A stretch of 64,000 nt of DNA, taken from contig JASANG010003173.1 of the NCBI GenBank assembly GCA_030248215.1, positions 1-64,000 on the forward strand, given 5' to 3'. The DNA is from Enoplolaimus lenunculus (lineage: Eukaryota; Nematoda; Enoplea; Enoplida; Thoracostomopsidae). Within the stretch, counting starts at the first letter, position 1. Every line of letters begins with the position of its first letter. The notes under the pieces were generated by a model that worked only from the letters and a program-made list of their open reading frames with translations, did not search any database and was not told the DNA's origin. A program made the position numbers and the translations under genes. Shown one piece after another: positions 1-11,475 of the stretch.

Positions 1-538
1 TAAATAAAGTTATAAAATTTATGCAAAATAGGTAAAATTGGGGGCGATTATCCCACTTGGTATAGAATCAGTATTTTGGATTTTGATGAGGTTGTTAGTT
101 TTGAAGAACTGGAGTTTTCAGTAAAAAGTGCTACAAATATTTTGCACGTTAGTTTTCGATTTTTCTTGGTTTGTTTATATTGGCTCAATTTGCGTCAGAT
201 TGCCATGGTAAGAACTCTAGTTTAAATTTCGGAATTAAGATAGACATGCGTGTGTTATCATTGTATATTTGCGAGTCCGGTGTGTTGAGCGCCGGATCCT
301 GCTACCTGATACTCGGACACTATCTTATATGCTCGGAACACCCGTGGTGAAATATACTAGAATCAGTATTGGTGATAGTGTAAATATAAAAAACAGCACA
401 ATAAATCTATATCCGTGTTACATCGAAACCTCTCGCCGGATGGCATAGTCGTGAACTTTAGATCGGAAAATAACTGAGACAATCGGTCATAACCGAACAA
501 TGTACTGTCATTACGTAACATTGCGTCTGGATAAAGAC
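1..538. other. No gene recognised
   Basis: AT-rich sequence without a supported exon. The last 8 bases (531-538, ATAAAGAC) are the left target-site copy of the MITE that follows. Confidence 0.5.
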
Positions 539-964
539 TAGGGATGTGCCGATACCAAAATTTTTGCCGATGCCGATATTGATGCCGATTCTTATTTTGA
601 AATTTTGCCGATGCCGATGCCGATTCCAACTTTAGTACACCATGCTTAATTAACACATAGGATACTACATTACATCATTATATGAAGACTTAAAAAACCC
701 TAACCATAATAAACGATTATAATTTTAGACGAACGGTTCATTTCAATTAATTTTTTCAAACAGACGCAAGAAAGATATCAGTTTTCCTGACCGGACACAC
801 TGATTTGCACCCAGAAATGAAATTGATAGCATTCAAACTGACTGATGTGCAAAAAGTATCGGCAAAGAATCGGCAATTTTTATGCAGTGCCGATGTCGAT
901 GCCGATACTCACGAAAACTGTCGATTATTACCGATGCCGGTGCCGATTAATTGGCACATCCCTA
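539..964. mobile_element. hAT-type MITE with GATGTGCCGAT ends
   Basis: The ends are inverted copies: TAGGGATGTGCCGAT on the left and ATTGGCACATCCCTA on the right. Flanking them is a perfect 8-bp duplication, ATAAAGAC, at 531-538 and 965-972. The interior carries many variants of the motif GCCGATGCCGAT in both orientations. An 8-bp target duplication is characteristic of the hAT superfamily. There is no transposase reading frame, so this is a non-autonomous copy. The perfect duplication suggests a fairly recent insertion. Confidence 0.88.
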
Positions 965-1210
965 ATAAAGACCTTCATGGATTTGCTTTGAGTGCAATGC
1001 TTTTGTGCAGATACAAGCATATTCCGATACTCTTACACTTGGTATGCACGTATCGGATATCTACAGCTGTGGTACCGAATATCAGAAAATTTCTTTCTTT
1101 TACTTGCGAACATTTTTTTCTTATTGCTGTGATTGCATATCCGGGCAAGTCCAGAAGTTAATGTTGATACACTGTAGAAATGAAAAGTTCAAGCTAACTA
1201 TTGTTAGTAT

Positions 1211-1545
1211 GTGAGACTTGCTTGGCCTGGTTCATATGCAATATATCTGCAATGTGCACTGTGTAGCATGCTTGCCGGCAGCATACCGTTGACATATGGT
1301 CGACGGTAGAAGCAGTTGTATAGGCGGGCTACGTGGTGCAGTGGTAAAGCGCTTGCCTCGAAATCCTAAGGCAGCTGGTTGGAACCCCACTCTATACGCC
1401 GCTCTTCCAGTTTCTTAAATAGAAAAGGTCGAACGTCCTGGTTCCTGCCCAGATTGACATGGAGGCTACGCCCTGAGCGCCATAGTAAATTGTTACGCGA
1501 TGAACACGGTATCGAGTTGTGTTGTTGTTGTTGTTGTTGTTTTAG
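1211..1545 (+). mobile_element. tRNA-derived SINE, copy A with (TTG)n tail
   Basis: A block at 1211-1325 matches 1942-2045. It is followed by a tRNA-like segment with an A-box-like GTGGTGCAGTGGTAAAGCG near 1332 and a B-box-like GGTTGGAACCCC near 1377. The copy ends in a TTG-repeat tail, typical of a SINE 3' end. The two RNA polymerase III promoter boxes lie about 45 bases apart. It is probably non-functional as a tRNA because the anticodon arm does not fold clearly. The family name is not known to me. Confidence 0.72.
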
Positions 1546-1558
1546 TAGTAGTAGTAGC
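1516..1558. repeat. (TTG)n then (TAG)n microsatellite
   Basis: About seven TTG units run directly into TTTTAG and four TAG units. It lies at the 3' end of SINE copy A and is probably its tail. Confidence 0.85.
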
Positions 1559-1941
1559 CATCGACTCATCGTCGTTAGTTCTCGGTGTTGTAGGAGTTGC
1601 TAACGTATGCATCACATTGAACGGTTTTGGCCGATAAATGCTGCGGTTCCAGCTCTGTTAGTTCGGCGTGGCATTGCAACAAGTGCCAAGTGTTGTGAGG
1701 ATCTGTTTTGCATTTCGGGAATAGATCTTGTATGTCGGGGTCAATAATGCTTCTGTAGGTGCTCAGGATTCTACAGAACCCCGAGCGAAGGTGGGTTAGT
1801 CTGCAGCGGCTGGCTCGGGACAACGTTGCCTCCGGCTTGTTTATCATCGGGGGTGGACGGTTGAGGGCCTTGTTGTTTTTGTCGAAAAATAGAGTGGACG
1901 GTCAAGGGACCACCTTGTAGGAAATTGTGTCCTGTAAGCAT
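1546..1941. other. Between the two SINE copies; no gene recognised
   Basis: More GC-rich than its surroundings, with short open frames only. It may be the unrecognised remainder of a longer composite SINE. I see no supported exon. Confidence 0.35.
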
Positions 1942-2190
1942 GTGAGACATACTTGTCCTGGTTCATATGCAATATATCTGCAATGCACATTGTGTAGAAT
2001 GCTTGCCGGCTGCATACGGTCGACATATAATCGACAATACAAGCAATTGGGCAGGCGCGTTTCGTGTCGAAGTAGTAACAGCGTCTACCTGACGTGCAGA
2101 AGGTCGCTAGTTCGAAACGACCCGTAACCCGCTTTTGCAGCTGCTTAGTTAAAATCGTTTGAGGTCCCGGTTCCTACCCAGACTGACAAC
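1942..2190 (+). mobile_element. tRNA-derived SINE, copy B
   Basis: It begins GTGAGACATACTTGTCCTGG and follows copy A through the shared block GGTTCATATGCAATATATCT. A tRNA-like part follows, with a B-box-like GCTAGTTCGAAACG near 2104. It then has GGTTCCTACCCAGACTGAC, matching the copy A segment GGTTCCTGCCCAGATTGAC. Compared with copy A, the tRNA-like region is diverged and the TTG tail is missing. Confidence 0.68.
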
Positions 2191-3567
2191 AATTAGTTCT
2201 AATTCTGTAAATATATAATTTTCAAGATTCAAATACTTTTAACAGCGTACAAGTTTAAATGATATATCCGGTTAATATCCGGTTCTGGTAAAAAATTCAT
2301 TACCCGTATTCGGTCCCGGTATATTAATATCCAATCGCACCCTGCCCATAAGTTGCTAATTTGCATAACCAAACGTAATTTTCTCGAATTCAGAAAAATC
2401 TATGTCATAAAACCAGAATGTCAAGTTCAAACGACAATGTGGATGCTGAGACGATTTCAACAGCTAGCTACACACCTTAAATGCGCGTAAAAACCAAATA
2501 AAATTATTCATTCTGCGCAGATTGGGTTTTAAGTTTAGTACAATGCTTTATATTGTATGTGCACAGAACGGACAAGCATATTCCGATGTTTTTACATCCG
2601 GTATACACGTACCGGAAATATACGGCTGTGGTATCAGAAAACTATTTAGTTTTACATACGAATATGCTTAACTTGTTGCTGCGATTACATTTCCGGGCAA
2701 ATCAGAAACCCAGGTTTTCCACACTGAAGTAAAAGAACCGAAAAATTCAAGCTAGTAATTATTTCAGTTCAGTTAAGATATACCTTTGCACGACTCAAAC
2801 TTCAACAGTGCGCAAACGAAGATTCTATATCTGGCACCGGTAAAAATCATTTTCCAGATTCGGTTCCTGTAGTCGGTGAACTAATATGCGGTGGCACTCT
2901 GGGTTACATGTATTAGGCTAAACACTAAATGTTATAAAGTTGGTTAGAATGCAAATACACCTGTCGTGTGGTGGTGCAAACCGCGACTCAATACATCATT
3001 AATTTCTAGTTCCACCATGCTTGTGTAATAAATCAAACTGTTTTATTACTTTCGCAAGTATATACGTATTTAATTAGGATGTACCCAAATACAGTATTAC
3101 CATGCTGCTCGACCGTTCTAAGAATGACTGAAGCACTTTATCGCAGCCTTATGACTTCAAACTCAGTCCTAGTAAAGTGAGTCTATTTTAAATTATAATT
3201 ATATGTTGCTTGATTTTGTAGGCGCGGTTTTGACCAGTTAACAACTGAAATGTAAAACATTAATTCGTTCATTCAAATTATTTCGAATTCCTGTTCCTGC
3301 TAGAGTAAACTTTAGTTCGTGTTTGACTTGTAATCCTGACTGAAGATAAATTCTTCATTTTATGTTCTCGTGTTTTAGCTTTTTTGTAACTTCCCTCACT
3401 TCTGGTTGTCGCACTCTAGGCATTCACCTGTCCGCTTATCAAATTATAATTCTTGTGATAAACAATAAATTCTCAGGAAAATTACTCGCAAACCTGTAAC
3501 GGTCATCAGTGGAGATTCAAACCACACGCAAAAAGGTCAGCATGCAATTCCTCGCAACAAGACGAAA
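2191..3567. other. 5' flank of MRM3 with hAT-like remnants
   Basis: 2250-2345 resembles one end of the CAGGGTG-type element found whole at 14026-14389: repeated CCGGTT motifs ending in CACCCTG. 2835-2895 is a second degraded piece ending CACTCTG. No upstream gene is visible. The promoter of the gene starting at 3568 should lie here, but I see no clear core element. Confidence 0.4.
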
Positions 3568-6500
3568 ATGATTCGAGTTAAATCAGCAATTCCAGCTTTA
3601 TTTGGTGCCAAAAGTTCGCTACGGACGACCTATGTCCAGAAAAATGGCGACCAGCTCGGTAAAAGTGGCAAGTTCTGCGCAGATTTGTTGTAGTGTTACG
3701 GCAACATTTATTTATATTGTATATACAGCATATATTTTATTTGCAGAAAACAAATAGTACGTGTTCATACACTTAATGCAACTATGTAATTGCCAATTGG
3801 TGTAGGTACATTGAAAATGATCGCACGTCTATGTATTTTCGCTATGTTGTGTGTAGGGTGCTCCTTACAATGAATCTGAATTAGCAGCACAAAAATGTAC
3901 ATGTAAAAATATGACCCTAATTTTATCGTGCCTAGACAAAGCCATGAACTGTAAATTTCTTTAGGAATGGTTGTATGGTTTTCTCGTCAATCGCGGATTT
4001 GAATAACCCAGCGTCAATGTATTATAGATTGTATTTTAAATGCGAGTATTTTCATTCTGGTTTTCTGGTTATAGAGTATGACACGTCAATCAATGTGCCG
4101 TACGACAAGCTGCCAGCTAATGACTACCATTTTATGTAAACATTCATTTCTCTTTTTTCTGTTGTGATTATGCGAACTTGTGTGTTTGTAATGTAGTGAT
4201 TTACCATATTATTTTGTTCTGCTTGCCATAAAAAAGTTTATCCGTGATATTATGATATATTCTTAGGGCACAAAGATAGATGCCGCGACGCGCTAACAAA
4301 CTATGTTCTATACTATGTAATATTCCTAATCGTATTTTTAAGGTTTAACGAAATGTCTGATATTTTTATTGGATTCGTAGCCTTCATAAAGGTTATGTAT
4401 AAAATAGGCACTGTGCAGTATGATAGATTTTGATATAACGCTTTAGTGTCTATGTTGTTTACCTGAGGTATTATAGCGCTGTCTCAGAGCCATTACGTTT
4501 TTGTGTGTTTTTAGCAAACTGATGCGTAAGTTAAAATCAAAAAGCCAGCGTTCGAAAAATGAAGACAAATTCTTAATATTAGAAGGACAGCGGCTCGTCA
4601 TGGATGCGTTGATTGCGGGTGGTACTATTAGATATTTATTTTTCACAAAGTTAGTTTAAAGCTTAAGTTGACTTTTTTTCTGCTGGTGTGTTCCAATTGA
4701 AGCTTTGGTCATTTGTGAAATCAGTGTCCAAAAATTAAGTTTTATAAATTTGCTTCGTTGCGAAGAAAATTTGATAGAGTTTGAAACAGGTGCATGTCAT
4801 TACTCAAAGAGTTGGCTCACGTTTTGTCCAAAAATATTCCAGGCAAATTTGAAATATGATCTCGAGTTGTATAAGACTGTGAATTATAGGGAATGGGTTA
4901 TGATTAAATAATATCATGTCACATTCCCATGCAGAGCTTAGTTTTCATCTAGTTATGCATAGAAGTATTGGCTTATCTCATATCAATGTGAATTTTGTAA
5001 ATACCATGTTGCAAACTTATTGTATTATCGTACAAAATTAAACTGAACGTGTCGGTTTTGTGCTTTGGCTGAACGCAGACGCAAGCTATAGTGAAGAGTT
5101 TTTATTGTAAGTGTGTTCAATCCAACCAAATATTACCCAATCGCTCAATTGCGAACAGAGTATATTATATTCGTTTTAGGACAAATGTTATACGAAAAAA
5201 TGAGTTGGCTCTGTTTTCTGTCAGTTTAGTATAGACGTTTGTATATTTTTATTAGTTCATGTTTTAAGCCCAAACATTTTGCAGCAGCTGCCTCTTGTTC
5301 CTGAAGAAGCCGAAATTGTTCGTATCGACCCAGATCGAATGGCGACTTGGTCGGAGTTGACAACTTCTCCTGGTGTTATGGGTAAGTTCAAGCGCTGCTT
5401 CAAAAACTGAACGCACTCTAGTTTAATTGCTCGGAGTGTGTGCGCTCTTGAAAATCTTAAAACCCCCGCATTTGAATGTTACCCTAGAAGATCCGTTAAT
5501 TTGATTTGTTGGCAACCCCTCAAAACCTTGAGCATGGTTGGGTGCCTTGCTTGACGCGACAAAATTTCGCCATCATAATCATGATGTATTTATCTGAGCA
5601 AATTTAGACATTTCGTGATTACAAAGGGCCTCTCACACTAACTGTAGGAGCCCCTTACAGTTACACGCATGTCGCGCAACTGATTTAGTCTTACGCCAGC
5701 CATGGTTCCTGTGTGTGAAGGAAAGTTAAACACCCGACCTCACTGGTCCTACTTAACTTAATTATGGCTTAACAGTGGAAGCATTACATTCGTCCAATCC
5801 TAAATTAGTTGAAGCGTAAAATACGTGGCTTAAGCTGGACATATTGCTTGGAGCAAATCAGTGCCATTTTATTTATATCCATCATTAAATTCGCAAACCA
5901 CAGCTTCTCAATTTTAACTTACGCGCCACATTTAGTTGGCAAGTACAGACAGGGTGTCAGCGTCTTCGCTGCTATTTATCGTTTTCAAGAGTGATTTGCG
6001 GTCCAATTCAAGGTAATTTAGGGGTAAATGCCATGGAAGGTGTAGGTGATATACCGAGTATAAGAAAGCGTGCAAGTTGTTCATGTTTCTTAAATATGCC
6101 ATAACTTATAAAACTAATGTTCTGCAAAGTTTGTTAGTGAAATCAAACTGTTTCTGATTTACTATATACCGTTAAAAACTGTTTTTCTTATTTTGCAGGC
6201 ATTTTCGAACGTCCGGATATAAGTTTGATTGATAAGAAACGTGAAAACGGATCAAATACAACATTACCAATCACATTAGTTTGTGATACTGTAAAGGATC
6301 CGTCAAATATGGGTGGAATATTGAGGACGGCCGCTGCTGCAGGCGTAGTTCAAGTGATTACTTCAGAAGGTAAATTGATTTTTATATAGGTTTGAAAACG
6401 TTTGCAAAATTCTTCTAACGGCATCAGCCGTGGAAATCGATTGTAAAAATAGGGGGAATTTTCGTGTTAGCCCATGGGTTCAATCGATGGGGTTTTGATC

Positions 6501-8109
6501 AGTGGGGCTTTTTCGAAAGACCTGAGATAAAAATCAGGGGCTACAATTTAGAATTTTTCGCAAATTGTTTTGTATTTTCAGCAGATTTTTCATGTTATTT
6601 TTAATAAGAAGGTCTAGCAGATTTCTGTTGGCGGCGAAATGGGTTTATTAAATTTATTGCTCATATTATGTTTGACTTAGATTGTTTTTATTTTGTTAAA
6701 GGCTGCTCAGATGTGTGGTCGCCAAAAGTGCTTAGAACCGCGATGGGTGCCCATTATCATGTTCCGATTTATCATAATGTGCCTTGGGGCGATATAGCAA
6801 ACTATTTGCCAGACGATTACCAGGTTATTTTCATGTTTTTAGATGTTAAGTGACGGCACGCGAAAAGTTCTATAAAGCAGCCTTTGTCGGCAACATGAGC
6901 AACATACTAGGGTCTTTATTCGGTTGGCCGAAGCCTTCCAGTTCATTCCGGAAACTTTGTAGCGAATAAAATAAACGCTCAGCAGAATTTTGGTATAAAT
7001 TCATTATTATACAGTCTTGTTAGCTTAAATAGCTGTATCATCGCTAGTTGGCGGAAAAATATTTAAACAAAACGAATACGGTATTAACGATTATAAAAGT
7101 TCTTACAGCGGCTGATCTTTTCTTTCCAGATACGGGAAAGGAACAACACTTATTAGCAACTTATTTGGTAACAACGGTTTTAAATTAATCTGAATATTGC
7201 GTTTTCATTTCTGCATGGCGTAACACATGTTTAGAGGTTTATGCTTATCTTATCCTAAACAAATTATGCGCGTTTCTTAGGTTTATCTTGCTGATAGTCA
7301 TTCGTATGAAGTTACTGCGGAAGCTGATAGCTATCGATATGATGTAGACCACAGTTCAAGCAAGGACTATAGCAATATGCAGGGTAAGCAAAATTGTTCT
7401 ATCTTTGGGCGTAGCCAGGAATTTGGAAGCTGGTTTTTGTTCTATAGAAATTTTGAAGGTGGTGTTCGTGTTACAAGCTGAAGAAATCCTGTCTTCTTCG
7501 TTTTCTGTTTTCACAAACAAGTGTTAAAGCGCAAAACTATGTCTTTGCTCGACTAAAATTGCTGCCAAACTGTCCTAGGAGCCGCTATAGGTTAATATGC
7601 TTATTTAATTATTCTAGATTAAGCAGTGCCATATAGGGTTTTTCACGAAAATTGTTGTGCATGCGGTTTTACTCGTACCCCCGACGTACGGATTACCGGT
7701 TCATTATTTCGGTTTAACAATATTTTACAGTTTTATAGAAATTAGCACACTGGACCAATCCGACATCGATCGGAGTGATACTTTTGTTGCAATTCAAAAT
7801 GTGCCTCTAATGCGCTATGAGCAAGTCAACTATGCGGATGATTCCCACATAGTATTTATAATCGGTGGAGAAACAGCAGGATTATCCCAAAATTCGTATG
7901 CCCTGGCGTATAATCAAAGTGAAGGTGGTAAATTTGGGATCAGAATTCACATTTCGATGAGTAACAGCATCAAATGCTTGAGTGCTGCAACATCAACAGG
8001 AGTAATTCTGTTTGAGGTGAAGCGACAGATTTTTAAGCGAGCGAACGAAATAAGAAAACGCGTTGACTTCAACGAAAATTCGGAACTGGCAACTAGCGTG
8101 ACGTCTTGA
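3568..8109 (+). CDS. MRM3: Mitochondrial rRNA 2'-O-methyltransferase, SpoU/TrmH family (MRM3/RNMTL1-like)
   Basis: Exons by splice signals and phase: 3568-3658, 4075-4135, 4515-4653, 5285-5381, 6199-6369, 6702-6823, 7281-7383, 7739-8109, giving about 384 residues. MRM3 methylates the ribose of a guanosine in the mitochondrial large-subunit rRNA. Exon 1 encodes a basic, Ser/Ala-rich N-terminus (MIRVKSAIPALFGAKSSLRT) that looks like a mitochondrial presequence. The N-terminal substrate-binding part contains ILEGQRLVMDAL (exon 3). SpoU motifs follow: motif 1 DPSNMGGILRTAAAAG near residues 163-177, the MRM3-typical stretch DVWSPKVLRTAMGAH, motif 2 IVFIIGGETAGLS near 299-311, and a weaker motif 3, SIKCLSAA, where the family usually has SLN. 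The exon 3/4 join is the only doubtful one: the better donor at 4650 gives the wrong phase, while the GT at 4654 keeps the frame. A neighbouring SINE holds the first AATAAA after the stop (8363). Confidence 0.92.
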
Positions 8110-8244
8110 TTACGTATGCCTTTACCGCATGCAGTATCATAATATGTAACCTTGTACAGACTGTATGTAATACTAAATACTACATAGTGTGCATCTGTTC
8201 TAGATCCTATGAGTAGTACAAATTCTCTTCAAGATGTTAGAGTC

Positions 8245-8415
8245 CTCGCGCTGAGCATTAAGCTCTTATAGTTGAGTGGTGTTGGTAAGCACTTCGATTC
8301 CTAGCTTCACCGGTTCGATCTGGAACTTTCAAAAATTCATTTCGGGTGAATTTACTGCTGCCAATAAAGGTCGAAAATTTTTCACGGTTGAGGACGTTAT
8401 TATGATGATTTTTTG
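8245..8415 (+). mobile_element. tRNA-like SINE fragment in the MRM3 3' region
   Basis: A-box-like TTGAGTGGTGTTGGTAAGC (about 8271-8290) and B-box-like GGTTCGATCT (8312-8321) are about 40 bases apart. This is a pol III promoter layout without a foldable tRNA. An AATAAA lies inside at 8363-8368, about 250 bases after the MRM3 stop, and may serve as its polyadenylation signal. Confidence 0.55.
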
Positions 8416-9190
8416 GCATTCATTAATCTAAATATATTATATTATTAAAACCGAAACTCTCCACATACGTGATTTGGGCAGCATTCTAGTTTTTATTTAC
8501 ATGCTGTGAAACATAAGAAAGAACGAAGGCAAATATTTATAATTCTTAGGTATGTAAGCAAGGAGTATTATACGACGCGACGTAGGGTATGTTACCACTA
8601 CGTTGACTAATTTGGAGTAACAATACGGTTAGGATGCGTAAAACCCGTGTTTATTGCGGCAGGTGTTTTTCGCTAAAATTTCGCAGCTTTAGAAACAGAA
8701 CGTAGCAAAGAGTGTTTTTCAATCTGTAATAACGTTAGGTATGTAAATTTCGCTGAATTTCAAATTCAGTTGATTTGGCAAACGTTATCGTGTTCAGAAC
8801 TTGTAAGAAACCTGTTAGCAGAACACTGTTTATATTGTTGGGAACAAATGATGACAGATTGATGTTTCACGATATTGATGATGATAGTCTTGTAATGTTT
8901 TGGAAATTGATGAATAAAACATGACGTACTTGTTTATTAGCTACCAAGTTGAACCTGCTTGGTGTTGCGTTATTTAACAGCTGAAGTTATACGAGTTTAT
9001 CTCTTGCCATGTAGCGTACGGTGCATCGTGGCGCGTGTGTAGGTAAACAATACTGAAGCCTATCGTTTATCCGGATACGAAAAAGTATTGCGTCGAGTTC
9101 TGGAGGCATTTCAAGTTTTTTGTTCAGCGGACGTTATTTTTAAATTTTTTTGTCATGAATATTGTATAAATATGCATCCATTGGTTTACC
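8416..9190. other. No gene recognised
   Basis: AT-rich intergenic sequence. It ends in GGTTTACC (9183-9190), the left target duplication of the next element. Confidence 0.45.
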
Positions 9191-9387
9191 GGCCAATGTT
9201 ACTTTTAGGGCCGTAACAGTAGATTAAGCGTATTCCTAAGCCTAAGCCTAAGCCTAAGCGTTGCAAAAATGTGTTCCTAAGCCTAAGCCTAAGCCTAAGC
9301 CTAAGCCAGAAATTGTAATCTAGAATCTAAACACACCGTTTTATAGACCCACCGGAAACCTCTACGGCCCTTAAAGTAACATGGGCC
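9191..9387. mobile_element. 197-bp MITE with internal (CCTAAG)n, best copy
   Basis: Inverted ends: GGCCAATGTTACTTTTAGGG on the left and CCCTTAAAGTAACATGGGCC on the right. A perfect 8-bp duplication GGTTTACC occurs at 9183-9190 and 9388-9395. The interior has two runs of CCTAAG separated by a GTTGCAAAAATGTGTT spacer, then GTAATCTAGAATCT. The 8-bp target duplication points to hAT-like mobilisation, and no transposase is encoded. A second copy (24959-25155) has exactly the same length. Confidence 0.88.
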
Positions 9388-10604
9388 GGTTTACCTATAC
9401 CTAACAGGGTGTATGTTACCAGATATTCGTTTACGGTAGCAATCGATGGTCGACTCCCTCTAAAAATACCGTAAATTTCGTTATTTTTATGCAAATAATA
9501 AATTAGTCGTAAATCACGCATGGAATCACTCAAAAAAATTTCCTGAGAGATGTATTGCAATTGTTCGATTTGAAATGCAAAACACCATGCAGATGTTATG
9601 TTGCGGAATTTCTCTATGATCCAGTTCAGGGGGCGACGCTGTCGTTCTGCTCTGCCGTGAGATTTGGCGCCACATAAGGTACGACGCTTTGTAACCCGTG
9701 ATATTTTTCCACTCGCCTATTTTATGATCAACTATTTACCGTAGTTTGATATTCGGTTAGTTTTATTTTCTTTATTCATTCTATAGATGCCGCTGTTTTA
9801 GCGGATCCCTGATTCAATGATTACAGACCTAAAGGACAAGCCTACGCCCAGACCAAAAGCGTAGCCCGAATATGAACCTAACCGAAGCACTTATGCCAAT
9901 TAGTCGTTGAAAAGAGTCATACCTCAAGAAAAGAAGTGAAATATGAGGGCAAAGCGGGTCAACGTAAAAAAAGAATGAGTCCTAACTGTAGCATTTAAGC
10001 CTAAGCAAAAAATAAAGGTTTGAAATTACTCCATTGTAGTTCCTCGAAAAACCGTCCGCCCTGATCTTTACATGGGCCGCAAAGCGTCATACCTTATGGG
10101 GAAATACACCATACCGGTCCGGCAACAAGTCCGGGCCGTTCTGATTTTTAACAGTCTGGTCCACAGTAATCCTTGTATCTGAAGCATGTCCAGTTTCCTG
10201 TCCTCGCTTCAGGCTCCACCACGATTCAAACAGTTTGTCTTACATTTTACTTTAGAAACTTCAATGAAATAAATACCTGGCGATTTAAAAAAAATAGCTT
10301 ATATAATGAAATTATATATACAGAAAGCCTGCAACCATGCTCAACTCTAAATCATGATTATTTATAAGTATTGCACCCTATATTAAAAGGTAAACCATCT
10401 TTTCGCAGGAAGTCTACATAACAGTGTATATAAAGCTTAATATTTCTTGTTCAGGCTAGTAGTTTTATTGGCTTTATCCTTACTTTGAGGGTTAGATTTA
10501 CGTTCAGGCTTAGGATTATGCTTATAATACTGTTGCTAACAAAGTTGCATCGCTTTCTAGCTTTACAATGAAATTAAGATTTATCCTTTTGTCCGTGGCT
10601 AGTA
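9388..10604. other. Intergenic, with degraded CCTAAG-MITE pieces
   Basis: 9830-10150 contains scattered AAGCCTA motifs and ends in an internal-to-terminal segment (CCGTCCGCCCTGATCTTTAC, then ATGGGCC) like the right part of the CCTAAG MITE. 10485-10550 is a reverse-orientation scrap. No supported exon. Confidence 0.45.
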
Positions 10605-10855
10605 CACTGTAAATCTCCGATAAGTTGATTAATTAACTCAAAGAGCGAATTAGTCATTTCTGATTATTTCTGAGTTAAAAAGACCAAACATTAACTCGCT
10701 CTGAGCTGATTTAATTCCAGATGAGTTGATTAATGAACTCAAAATAGTTCATTTAATTCAAAATTCCGAGTTGTGAAAGACCTATTTCAGAGCCGTAACT
10801 TCTAAGTGAATTCAACTCGTTCTGAGTTAAAATCAATTCACAGAAACTTACAGTG
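10605..10855. mobile_element. MITE with CACTGTAAAT ends and TA target
   Basis: The element begins CACTGTAAATCTCC and ends GAAACTTACAGTG, flanked by TA on both sides (10603-10604, 10856-10857). The interior is built of GAGTTGATT/AACTCA motifs in both orientations. The TA duplication fits the Tc1/mariner or a similar TA-targeting group. A diverged relative lies at 56345-56522. Confidence 0.78.
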
Positions 10856-11318
10856 TATATATCCTATGCAATATTCATTGCACGTCAAATTTATCTTTAT
10901 TTTGTCAGGTTTGCATCTACAGGTTTACCAGCGATCTGAGAATAAGTTTATAGTTGAACGTGTATACACATATTTTATCGTCTTTTCAGCCGAACGAACG
11001 AATATATCCTAACGGTAAAACGTTAAACAAAAACAAAGCATGGGAAGAATAATAAGCATGTTTTATTTATTTGATAATAATACTGCTATTTACGTATCGC
11101 AGTGAACTATTCTCCCCATACTTGTAAGCATATATTCAACTATCAGTTCGTGGGCTTTTGCACATTTCCACCATGCTCTTTAGGCTCAGATTCAGGAAAA
11201 GGTTATACCTAGGCCTAGGGCAAACTATAAGCATGTACCTTATCCTTTAAACGTGGAGGAAGTGTGCAAAAGCCAATTCGACATATCGTACAAGCGGATT
11301 CAGGAACTTTTAGCTCAA

Positions 11319-11475
11319 GCCCGTAGCTAGCTCACCATGCTGGGGGAGGCTATAAATTTTCTAGGAGTGGCATATAAAGGTTTTCCTTGACTTACAAGTA
11401 AGGCTGAACATCTAGGGGTGGCTAAAATTTTTCTAGGAGACTTCGCCATTCCTGCCGACCCACTTTGTCTGTGGG
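11319..11475. repeat. Interspersed repeat, CCCGTAGCTAG family
   Basis: Starts CCCGTAGCTAGCTCACC and continues with TTTTCTAGG motifs, resembling 40127-40292 and, in reverse, 20196-20352. Only one clear end is visible here. Confidence 0.6.

Noticed and set aside
1332-1395. A functional tRNA gene
   Set aside because: A- and B-box-like motifs are present but the cloverleaf does not form, and the segment belongs to a repeated SINE with a TTG tail.
9230-9305. (CCTAAG)n as a telomere or chromosome end
   Set aside because: The runs are short, lie inside elements with inverted ends and target duplications, and recur at many internal sites.
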